Assembly: GCA_004294385.1 (NCBI GenBank)
Contig: REAP01000104.1
Coordinates: 1-41,033, forward strand
Length of the DNA: 41,033 nt
Direction of reading: 5' to 3'
Source: Oscillatoriales cyanobacterium
Lineage (GTDB): Bacteria > Cyanobacteriota > Cyanobacteriia > Cyanobacteriales > Microcoleaceae
Of this stretch, positions 25,761 to 33,376 are shown one piece after another (the first letter of the stretch is position 1; each line of letters begins with the position of its first letter). The translations under genes were made by a program, and so were the position numbers. The notes under the pieces were generated by a model. It ran no database searches. It worked only from the letters and a program-made list of their open reading frames with translations, and was not told the DNA's origin.

Positions 25761-25830
25761 CACTGCCGTCTCCTAATTTCTAACAATTCCGATGCCAACG
25801 GATTTGATATCATTCATCCAAAATATCAAA

Positions 25831-25872
25831 AAACCCGCCCTCTCCTAACCTATGGTTATCGAGGGCGGGTTT
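25831..25872 (-). terminator. Rho-independent terminator of the SdrD-like gene at 25931
   Basis: A 12-bp perfect stem AAACCCGCCCTC / GAGGGCGGGTTT (25831-25842 with 25861-25872) encloses an 18-nt loop. On the minus strand it is followed by TTTGATATTTTGG, and it lies about 60 nt past the stop codon of the minus-strand gene ending at 25931. Confidence 0.85.
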
Positions 25873-25930
25873 GTCTAAAAACAACCTAATTGTTAATAGT
25901 TGAATCTCCAACTAGAGACTCAACTTAACA

Positions 25931-28459
25931 TTAGAAACCAGTCGGAGAAGTAGCAGGAGCACCTAACAGTAAATCCTTCTGATCTTCAGGCAACAATACA
26001 GTCATTGCACTCGCTGTGCGGCTCAAGCTCATGTCATCAACAAAGCTGATACCTGCATTTTCACCTGCGATCAAGCTGGTATCAATGCTGCTGGCCATAA
26101 CCGTAGCATCAAGTCCACCTTCAGTTAGAGGATCTAAACCAGCAGCAGTTCTTGCTGCTGTCGGTACTACCGTAGGTCTTGTATTGGGGCCCGGCACGTC
26201 AAAGCTCACCGGGTTTGGCCCAGTGCGGATTGGGAACGGGTTGGGAACGGCCGGATCATCGAAGACTTCCAAAACCGAGTAAGTGGCTGGGGAAAGATTC
26301 GGAAATACTGCAATACCGGAAGCATCACTTCTTACTAGCGGTTCAGTCGCAGCATCGTAGCGGCCGTTTTTGTTCAAATCCAAAGTGAATGGCACATTGG
26401 CAAGGGACGGTTCACTTCCATCTCGGACACCGTTGCGGTTGTCATCTCGGAATTTAGGAACCAAGAGGTCATAACGGCGAGAGTTACCCACCAAAGCGCA
26501 GGTAAAGATTTGATTCGCACCGAGAACAACATCCACTGGTTGAGTGGTTTGGAAGTAACCAGGAGGCGTTACTTCTCGAATGCTGTAATTGCCGGGGCGC
26601 AAATTGTTGAATGCAAAGACACCAAACTGATTGGTAGTAGTAGTGGGTTCTGTTGCTTGCAACACACCGTCACGGTTGGTATCGAGAAAAATGGTAACAC
26701 CGGCTATTGCTGGTTCATTACCATCTCGATAACCGTTCAGGTTGAAGTCTTCAAACTTACAGCCGGTGATGCTGCTGTTGGGTGTGTTGGCAAAGGTAAC
26801 GTTGGCGTCCTGAAGATTTAGGGTAACATCAACGCGATCGGCTGTAGAAGCCGAGAAATTCGCAGGTACAACTTCTCTGACAACATAGTTGCCCGGTTGC
26901 AAGTTGGTAAAGGCTCCTCTACCCTGGTCATTTGTCCTCAGTTGCCGTTCCCCAGTGTCGGGAGTGCCATTATTGTTGGTGTCGAGGAAGACATTGACGC
27001 CACTAATTGGCGCTTCACCCTGAGTTGGTTCGTACCGACCATTTGCATTCAAATCATTGTATTTGAAGACAGTGATGTTCGGTAGAGTGTTGCCCACACC
27101 GCTATTATTGCCAACACCCGGAGTAGCTGTAACAGGAGAAAAGACAAGTGATGGGGAGGGGCTGCGCGCCGGTAAAGTTGCAGTTGGCGCTGCAAAAATT
27201 GGCCGTTCGCCTGTTGCTGCGATCGATCTTTCACCTGTCTGTTGAACACCGTCGCGGTTGGTGTCTACAAATTTAGGGTCGTTTGGTTTCAGCGTATAGG
27301 TTGTGTCTACTACGATCAGGGGTTGTTCTTTGCTGATCGTACCCTGGAATCGCGCCTGGGGCCCTGGTGCCGAAACCAGAGCGGGGTTGGCAGTAGTTGG
27401 TACTGGAAAATTTAAATTACCTGGGACTCCGCCACCTACTTCTGCCGGCAGTACAGATGGAAAAATTTCCAACACTTTGTAATTGCCAGCCCGCAAATTC
27501 TTGAAGGTAACGACTCCGTTTGTATCGGTGATGGCGATGGGTTCGGAGGCTGCTCCATCCCAGCGACCGTTGTCGTTCACATCTAAAATGAACGGTACTC
27601 GCGCAAGGGCAGGTTCCAAGACTCCACCGACAATATTTCGCGTGCCGCTGCGATCGATGTCTTGAAATTTATTAACTTCAATTTGATAGAGGGGAGTGTC
27701 GCCAACTTGAGCGCAGGCAAAGGTTTGACCTGCGGCTACGGTCACGTCCAGTACCGGAACGTTGCCGGGGGGAGTGCTTTGGGGGAAATCTTGTGTTTCT
27801 AAGGGTTCTGCGTTTGGAGAATTAACTTCTAGTCCGGTAACAGGATTAATTTGTCGTGTAATCCTTTCTTCCCGAATCTTGTAGCTTCCGGGTGTTACGT
27901 TGAACGACCATGCACCATTTTTGTCGGATAAAGTGTTGGGTTCTCCAGCATCGCGTTGGCCGTTACCATTTGAATCAATATAGATTCTGACATTTTTAAT
28001 GCCCGGTTCATTCCCATCTCGGAAGCCGTCGGCATCGATGTCGAGGTATTTGCATCCTACAATCCGGCTGCCTACGAGTGCGGTGTTGCCAAATAAAACG
28101 TTGGCATTTGCGTTGCCGACAGTGACAGCGAGGCGGCTGGGAGTAGTAGGAGTGAAGCCAGCAGGTACTGTTTCGCTGAGTACGTAATTGCCAGGGACAA
28201 CATTTATGAATGAGAACGCGCCGTTAGCGTCCGTCGTGGTTGTGAATTCCCCACTGCTAGTATTGAATACACCATTGCTGGTTGCTGCTGGTTCCAGGAG
28301 GAAGGTGATCGTTGGTAATGTGCTAGTCCATGATTCATTTGCCTGTCTGATACCGTCGGCGTTCAAGTCATTGAACTTAATACCTAAAATTGCTGGACCA
28401 GTATTTCCAACCTGTAATTGCTGGGCAGTGCGTAGCTCATTGTCTAATTCTAATTCCAT
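25931..28459 (-). CDS. Large SdrD B-like repeat protein (1)
   Basis: An 842-aa surface-type protein of beta-sandwich repeats. I start it at 28459, where AAGGAG precedes the ATG by about 6 nt; the frame stays open to 28525 but without support. Seven or so SdrD-B units occur, each with an acidic loop such as DLNANGRYEP or DFNLNGYRDGNEP, a strand like VTIFLDTNRDGVLQATEP, and an ending like LRPGNYSIREV. The DxNxNG loops resemble EF-hand calcium sites, and SdrD B domains are known to bind calcium. There is no Sec signal, LPxTG motif or transmembrane segment, so export, if any, would use another route. It is paired with a related gene upstream at 28927. A terminator follows. Confidence 0.85.
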   Translation of the reverse strand: MELELDNELRTAQQLQVGNTGPAILGIKFNDLNADGIRQANESWTSTLPTITFLLEPAATSNGVFNTSSGEFTTTTDANGAFSFINVVPGNYVLSETVPAGFTPTTPSRLAVTVGNANANVLFGNTALVGSRIVGCKYLDIDADGFRDGNEPGIKNVRIYIDSNGNGQRDAGEPNTLSDKNGAWSFNVTPGSYKIREERITRQINPVTGLEVNSPNAEPLETQDFPQSTPPGNVPVLDVTVAAGQTFACAQVGDTPLYQIEVNKFQDIDRSGTRNIVGGVLEPALARVPFILDVNDNGRWDGAASEPIAITDTNGVVTFKNLRAGNYKVLEIFPSVLPAEVGGGVPGNLNFPVPTTANPALVSAPGPQARFQGTISKEQPLIVVDTTYTLKPNDPKFVDTNRDGVQQTGERSIAATGERPIFAAPTATLPARSPSPSLVFSPVTATPGVGNNSGVGNTLPNITVFKYNDLNANGRYEPTQGEAPISGVNVFLDTNNNGTPDTGERQLRTNDQGRGAFTNLQPGNYVVREVVPANFSASTADRVDVTLNLQDANVTFANTPNSSITGCKFEDFNLNGYRDGNEPAIAGVTIFLDTNRDGVLQATEPTTTTNQFGVFAFNNLRPGNYSIREVTPPGYFQTTQPVDVVLGANQIFTCALVGNSRRYDLLVPKFRDDNRNGVRDGSEPSLANVPFTLDLNKNGRYDAATEPLVRSDASGIAVFPNLSPATYSVLEVFDDPAVPNPFPIRTGPNPVSFDVPGPNTRPTVVPTAARTAAGLDPLTEGGLDATVMASSIDTSLIAGENAGISFVDDMSLSRTASAMTVLLPEDQKDLLLGAPATSPTGF

Positions 28460-28489
28460 GATTTCTCCTTCACACCTAAATCCACGTAA

Positions 28490-28518
28490 TTTACAGACTA
28501 TTGTATTGGGCTTGTCAA
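28490..28518 (-). promoter_or_regulatory. Candidate sigma-70-type promoter for the 25931-28459 gene
   Basis: Minus strand: TTGACA (28513-28518), a 17-nt spacer, then TGTAAA (28490-28495), about 30 nt before the start codon. The -35 box is perfect and the -10 box weak. This is read from consensus only. Confidence 0.4.
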
Positions 28519-28926
28519 TTGCCAAGAGCTTTTGCTCATAGCTGACAACCGCTACTAGATTTTACATACGTCTGCACTCGATGCAATGTTCCCCATCTCA
28601 CACAACAAGGCCTTAAGCTTTGTCGCTGGCAATTATATCAGGTTTTGAAGAACAGTGGTAATTTGAGCGCATATCTTTAAGACTTGCGCGCCTTATTCCT
28701 CTTCGCCCTGTATAATTAATTTTTCGATCTTCTTTAAAATGGCTCAGGTTCCCTCAGAATCTTGCTTCTAATCTACAAGCAAGCTTGGGAGTTCCCGCAA
28801 GTCAGGCTTGAGTGTTGGAAGTTGCCAACAATAGACTATCACGCGATCGGGATTTAAGCTCTTGCTGATTTTTTTGTCCGATTTGGGACTCATGGCACGC
28901 GGGGCCGTTTTGCCCTAAAACTCCGG
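28519..28926. other. Intergenic region between two SdrD-like genes, no gene seen
   Basis: About 400 nt without a credible ORF on either strand, without a tRNA-like cloverleaf, and without the dispersed palindromes seen elsewhere. It probably contains the 3' end signal of the upstream gene and the leader of the downstream one. Confidence 0.5.
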
Positions 28927-30846
28927 TCATTCGATCGCACCCATTGTCACAACTGATTTCCCGATCGCCCAATTAATTATGCCATCAGTCTTGACAATTG
29001 GGTTGATTTGTGCATTGGGTTCCAGACCGACATTCTGTTGACCAAGGCTAGAAATGTTGACTGAATTGGTCAAAGGTCGATCGACCAAAAAATCACTAAC
29101 TTGATAATTACCACGATCGCCACTAAAAAGCCAACTCTCTGCCGCCCTTTGGCCGCTTGCAGACACATCAGCATCACTGCGGAAATCCGTCAACGAGTCG
29201 CCATTCAAAGACTTAGCGGAGCGATCGACCTCATCTCCCGTCAATAAATCGATGCTACTGGCCCTGAGATCCGTGGTAGAAACCGTGACCACAGCCAGCG
29301 GAGTAGTTTGGATAAAACCAGGCTGTAGAACTTCCCTGAGAACGTAAGTGCCCACGGGAACATTGCGGAAACTGTAATTACCCTGAACATCGGTGAATGT
29401 GTTTGCTTCCCCTGAATCGATCCGGCTATTGTTGTTCAGGTCGATGTAAATTTGGGTATTGGCGATCGGCGGTTCCCCCGAATCTAGGCGACCATTAGCA
29501 TTAAAATCATTGAATTTGACACCACTGATATTCCCAGTAGCCACCACATTGCCAAAACTGAGGTTAGTGGCGTTAGTCCCGTTAGTCACGAAAATGGGAG
29601 TAGGATTGGGCGTGGTTTGCCGAAAACCGGGCTGCGGAACTTCTTTGACTAAATAACGCCCTGGCCCCAAGTTGATGAAAGAGAAATTGCCTTGGGCATT
29701 GGTGATAGTCGAAGGTTCGTTGGGTTCTAGCCTGTTATTGTCGTTGAGGTCGATGTAAATCGGCCAGTTAGCAACTTTGGGTTCCGTTGGTTCGTTGATA
29801 CCGTTGGCGTTGAGGTCGTTGAATTTGAAGCCGCTGATGCTACCCGTGGGAAAGTTGTTGCCGAAATTGATGCCGGCTGCGTTTGTACCGCCAGTAATGT
29901 CGATCGCACCAGGATTTGGCGTAGTCTGTACCCATCCCCGTTGTTGGACTTCCTTCACCAAATATCTGCCGGGAGAAACGTTGATAAAGTTATAGCTACC
30001 ATCGGGACGGGTTAAGGTATTCGGTTCGCCTACATCGAGACTATTATTGGTGTTGAGATCGATATAAATTTGCCAGTTGGCTAAGGGCGGATCCGTGGCA
30101 TCTCTGACGCCGTTGGCATTCAGGTCATTGTATTTGATGCCGCTGATGTTGCCGACAAAAAACACATTACCAAAATTGACATTGTTGATTGTGGCGTTGG
30201 AAGTGACATTCACCGGGTCTGGGTTGGGCGTGGTTTGCCGAAAACCGGGCTGCTGAACTTCTCTCACCGAGTATGTGTCGGCCGGAACATTGACAAAGGC
30301 GTAATTGCCTTGAAGGTTTGTTCTGGTAACAGGTTCGCCACCATCGAGTCGGTTGTTACGGTTGAGGTCTAGGTAAATTTCCCAGTTAGTGAGGGGCGGT
30401 TCTCCGGCATCAAGGCGGCCATTACTGTTGATGTCATTGAATTTTGTACCTGCGATCGTCCCTGCGTTAAAGTTGTTACCAAAATTGATGTTGAGGACAT
30501 TTGTGCCACTGGCGATGTTGATCGGCCCTGGGTTAGGCGTAGTTTGGCGAAAATTGGGTTGCTGAACCTCTCTAACTTGGTATGTACCGGCTGGTAAGTT
30601 GGCAAAGGTGTAGTTTCCTTGGCCATTGGTGATGCTGGAAGGTTCGTTAGTGTCTAGCCTGTTGTTGTTGTTGAGGTCGAGGTAGAGTTGCCAGTTGGGA
30701 AGTGGGAAATCGCCACCATCAGGACGCCCGTTGGCGTTGAGGTCGTTGTATTTAGTGCCGCTGATGCTGCCGACTTGGAAGTTGCCGATGTTGACGTTGG
30801 TGATGTTTATTTGGCTGGCGGTTCTGGTGTTGGTCGATTCGGACAT
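28927..30846 (-). CDS. Large SdrD B-like repeat protein (2), five tandem 103-residue units
   Basis: A 639-aa protein made almost entirely of five SdrD-B units beginning at residues 27, 129, 232, 335 and 438 (G-x-I-S/A-G-x-K-Y/F-N-D). The period is 102-103 residues. Each unit has two acidic loops (DLNANGRPD, DLNNNNRLDTNEP) and ends with YxVREVxQPGFRQTTPNP. The N-terminus MSESTNTRTASQINITNVNI is not a Sec signal. The C-terminus (about 530-639) is unique and ends NWAIGKSVVTMGAIE. A calcium-stabilised extracellular rod is the likely form. The high identity among units suggests recent repeat expansion, in contrast to the more divergent units of its neighbour. Confidence 0.87.
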   Translation of the reverse strand: MSESTNTRTASQINITNVNIGNFQVGSISGTKYNDLNANGRPDGGDFPLPNWQLYLDLNNNNRLDTNEPSSITNGQGNYTFANLPAGTYQVREVQQPNFRQTTPNPGPINIASGTNVLNINFGNNFNAGTIAGTKFNDINSNGRLDAGEPPLTNWEIYLDLNRNNRLDGGEPVTRTNLQGNYAFVNVPADTYSVREVQQPGFRQTTPNPDPVNVTSNATINNVNFGNVFFVGNISGIKYNDLNANGVRDATDPPLANWQIYIDLNTNNSLDVGEPNTLTRPDGSYNFINVSPGRYLVKEVQQRGWVQTTPNPGAIDITGGTNAAGINFGNNFPTGSISGFKFNDLNANGINEPTEPKVANWPIYIDLNDNNRLEPNEPSTITNAQGNFSFINLGPGRYLVKEVPQPGFRQTTPNPTPIFVTNGTNATNLSFGNVVATGNISGVKFNDFNANGRLDSGEPPIANTQIYIDLNNNSRIDSGEANTFTDVQGNYSFRNVPVGTYVLREVLQPGFIQTTPLAVVTVSTTDLRASSIDLLTGDEVDRSAKSLNGDSLTDFRSDADVSASGQRAAESWLFSGDRGNYQVSDFLVDRPLTNSVNISSLGQQNVGLEPNAQINPIVKTDGIINWAIGKSVVTMGAIE

Positions 30847-30908
30847 GGTGTTGCTTGGCCCAATGAACGCGGTTCAGTGTCTGCTTTAGCGAAATCTAAC
30901 AGATACAT

Positions 30909-31200
30909 TTAATCCGGCAAATCCAGGGCTAAGCCCGAATTAGCCGTATATGGCAAGACAGAAAAAGCTGCAAGCTTTCCCGTCAAGGAGGTATCTCTCA
31001 AAGCTTTCAACAAGATATTGAAAGCGCCATTTAAATCTCTGTCCACACTTTGAACAGGTTTTTGATGTGTATTTTTCCGTTATGTCTACTACAAAACTGC
31101 CATATTTAACAGCTTGATCCTTCAACATTTGCTGGAAATGATAATCACTCAAAGTGACCATCACCCTAGCTTTTTTAATCGCTAGAGCATTTTTTGTTCC
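30909..31200 (-). pseudogene. Remnant of an IS200/IS605 tnpB (C-terminal part, frameshifted)
   Basis: The minus strand encodes SDYHFQQMLKDQAVKYGSFV then VDITEKYTSKTCSKCG, the RuvC/zinc-ribbon region of a canonical TnpB. The frame then breaks. In the next frame, VDRDLNGAFNILLKALRD and the C-terminal tail continue to a stop at 30909. About 40 nt, including the second CxxC, have been lost at the junction. The N-terminal two thirds are absent. The zinc-ribbon type differs from the intact tnpB at 5110, so this derives from another element. A short open frame here (30940-31164) is therefore not a gene. Confidence 0.85.
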
Positions 31201-31466
31201 CGCTCCAGACTATCAGCTTTTACCTAATCATTCAAGAATTTTCTAGAAAATCATTTACTTGGCCTCAACAGTTTTGGGTGAAGGTGTCACGCATTTTGTA
31301 GCGAGTAATATGGGACTCACGCACAGATAACATATGCTAACGGATTTGATATGATGCCCAATGCCCCATGCCCCATGCCCGATGCCCAATTCCCAATTCC
31401 CAAATTCCCAATTTTTGCCAGATTTGATGTACGATCGCGATCAGTTTTGCAAAGGTCGAATTCGTA
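31201..31466. other. Intergenic region with short repeats upstream of the peptidoglycan-binding gene
   Basis: It contains ATGCTAACGGATTTGATATG at 31334, with copies at 16801 and (one change) 25792. A degenerate array of ATGCCCCATGCCC and CCCAATTCCCAA units follows (31352-31418), the complement-type array to the GGGCATT tract at 1588. No gene is seen. Confidence 0.7.
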
Positions 31467-32150
31467 ATGTCCCGAAACCTAACAACAATCTGGACTAATG
31501 CCCGCGAGGTTCGGAGTTGGCTGCAAAGTTGGATCTTGTGTGGTGTAGTGGCAATTAGCCCGATCGCATCTACTCCTGTTTTGGCACTACAACTCGCCTC
31601 GGATACGGGCAACAATAGTGAAATTGCTCAAATAGGTGCTGGTGGACTCGTTCGCCCCGCACTCAAATTCGGCAACCGGGGTTCTGAGGTACGAGAACTT
31701 CAAGCTGCTCTGAAATTATTGGGATTTTATGATGACAATGTAGATGGGGTTTTCTCGCAAAGTACGGCAGTTGCTGTGTCTAAGTTTCAGGAAACTGTCG
31801 GTGTTACTCCCAACGGTGTAGTTGGTCAAGATACTTGGAATCGATTATTTCCTGTGGCGACTGGGGTGACAGAAAGTGCGATCGAAAGTAATATTCCAAC
31901 AGCAGAAAACCCTCAGACTAACTCTCAGGAGACACAAACCAGTTTTCCAGTTTTGAAAAGAGGAATGCGGGGGCCAGCAGTCAAGGATTTGCAAGAACGG
32001 CTGCGGACTAAGGGATTTTTGCGATCGAGTGCTGACGGAGTGTTTGGGCGCACTACCCAAGCTGCTGTCAAAGCCGCTCAGCGGCAATATAAATTACCAG
32101 CCGATGGTATTGTGGGATCTGCAACTTGGGCTGCTTTGTTGCAACAGTAG
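31467..32150 (+). CDS. Secreted peptidoglycan-binding protein with two PGB_1 domains
   Basis: A 227-aa protein. A long N-terminal region with a hydrophobic core (SWILCGVVAISPIASTPVLA, about 21-40) looks like a signal peptide cleaved after ALA. Two peptidoglycan-binding-1 repeats follow: LKFGNRGSEVRELQAALKLLGFY ... VDGVFSQSTAVAVSKFQ (about 66-127) and LKRGMRGPAVKDLQERLRTKGFL ... DGVFGRTTQAAVKAAQ (about 157-222). There is no catalytic domain, so it probably anchors or bridges cell-wall material or acts as a partner of a separate hydrolase. It appears to be monocistronic. Confidence 0.9.
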   Translation: MSRNLTTIWTNAREVRSWLQSWILCGVVAISPIASTPVLALQLASDTGNNSEIAQIGAGGLVRPALKFGNRGSEVRELQAALKLLGFYDDNVDGVFSQSTAVAVSKFQETVGVTPNGVVGQDTWNRLFPVATGVTESAIESNIPTAENPQTNSQETQTSFPVLKRGMRGPAVKDLQERLRTKGFLRSSADGVFGRTTQAAVKAAQRQYKLPADGIVGSATWAALLQQ

Positions 32151-32173
32151 TCATCGCAAGAATTGCCTATTTT

Positions 32174-32199
32174 GAACAGGCAAGATGCCTGTTCCACAA
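32174..32199. repeat. GAACAGGCAAGATGCCTGTTC palindrome
   Basis: A single copy of the dispersed palindrome, followed by CACAA, 24 nt after the stop of the peptidoglycan-binding gene. It is in the same orientation as the copies at 12496 and 35102. Confidence 0.9.
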
Positions 32200-32224
32200 T
32201 AAATATGGTCGATGTCTGATAGTG

Positions 32225-32397
32225 TTAGGAATTGGCTGTACGCAAATTCTGCACCTCCTCCACACTCAGGCCGGTAACTTGGTGGAATTTCCTTGATAAA
32301 TCAAGGCGTTGAGAAAGCTCATCAAAATGTCTTTGCTTTCTGAGGAACCGAAGATTTTTTTGAAGGCGTAATCGGTTTTTGGGTTGATAAACATCAT
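32225..32397 (-). pseudogene. Internally deleted copy of the adjacent Rpn nuclease gene
   Basis: The first 37 or so codons (MMFINPKTDYAFKKIFGSSE ... NALIYQGN) match the N-terminus of the gene at 32438-33337, and the final codons match its C-terminus (VTGLSVEEVQNLRTANS). The middle, about 250 codons, is deleted and the junction is out of frame. It is a partial tandem duplicate that has decayed. The remaining identity is high, so the event seems recent. Confidence 0.9.
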
Positions 32398-32437
32398 GGT
32401 TTTGAGCTGGTATAATTACATCAGTTTAAAGACAGGA

Positions 32438-33337
32438 TTAGGAATTAGCTGCACGCAAATTCTGCACTTCTTCCACACTCAGCCCGGTAATTTGGCTGAT
32501 TGTGATATTATCTAGCTGTGAGAGTGATTTTTTGGCGATCGCCAGTTTCTCGAATTTCATCCCTTCTTCTCGTCCCTCTTCTATTCCCTCTTCTCGTCCT
32601 TGTTCTATTCCTTGTTCTATCCCTTCCCGAACAGCCTTAATGATCGCTCCCTGTTGGTCATAAATAAACTGCTCTCTTCTGTCAAATTCCTCTACTTCCT
32701 CACGACTTAACTTGACTTGATTCGCAATATCAAAAGCTTGATGTATCTCAGGTACACTATCCATTATTTCAGGAACTGATGTCAGACTTCTTGCATTTTT
32801 CATGAAATAAATCCACTTATCTGACAGCGTTTCCAGTTCCTCCTCTCCTTTCGTAAACTTCGGTAACTCTACAAACACTAAATCTAGCTCATTTTCAGGA
32901 TAAGTAAAGTTTTTATCTACTTCTTTTAACACAAATCTGGAGATGAAGTCTTCATTTTCAGGAAACATCTCAAAATCAGTAATTGTCAAAGCAATCACTG
33001 GCTTCAGTAGTCGATAGGCTTGTGCTGCTTGCAATTGAAAAGAATAAGTCTTAGCTGCATTATAAAAAACACGTTTGCCAAAAGACTGTACGTTGATGAC
33101 CTGCATTTCAATAATTACTAAAGTGTCATCCTGGAGTTTGGCTTTTACATCCAAATAACTGTCTTTCAATCCTTCTATTTTGGGTGGCAGATTTGGATTG
33201 ATAATTTCCAAGTCTTCGATGGTGGGATTTCCGTCATAAATCAAGGCATTCAGAAAGCTAATTAAAATTTCTTTGCTTTCTGAGGAACCGAAGATTTTCT
33301 TGAAGGCGTAATCTGTTTTTGGGTTGATAAATATCAT
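32438..33337 (-). CDS. Rpn family recombination-promoting nuclease/putative transposase
   Basis: About 299 aa from the family-typical start MIFINPKTDYAFKKIFG; an in-frame ATG at 33370 is possible but has no Shine-Dalgarno sequence. The PD-(D/E)XK core is YLDVKAKLQDDTLVIIEMQV, and the helical middle contains FVELPKFTKGEEELETLSDKW. Near the C-terminus is a low-complexity charged run (EGIEQGIEQGREEGIEEG) typical of this family and a likely site of repeat-length change. Rpn proteins are DNA endonucleases that stimulate recombination and have been linked to phage defence. A decayed duplicate lies immediately downstream. Confidence 0.9.
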   Translation of the reverse strand: MIFINPKTDYAFKKIFGSSESKEILISFLNALIYDGNPTIEDLEIINPNLPPKIEGLKDSYLDVKAKLQDDTLVIIEMQVINVQSFGKRVFYNAAKTYSFQLQAAQAYRLLKPVIALTITDFEMFPENEDFISRFVLKEVDKNFTYPENELDLVFVELPKFTKGEEELETLSDKWIYFMKNARSLTSVPEIMDSVPEIHQAFDIANQVKLSREEVEEFDRREQFIYDQQGAIIKAVREGIEQGIEQGREEGIEEGREEGMKFEKLAIAKKSLSQLDNITISQITGLSVEEVQNLRAANS

Positions 33338-33376
33338 GGTTTTTAGCTCTAGAGTTGCTTGAACTTGCATTACTGA

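Noticed and set aside
26016..28541. Plus-strand ORFs opposite the SdrD-like gene
   Set aside because: They are antisense shadows of a repetitive, compositionally biased coding region, with no independent support.
30940..31164. A 74-codon ORF as a separate gene
   Set aside because: Its first part is TnpB sequence and its end is a frameshifted reading of the TnpB C-terminus, so it is part of a pseudogene.
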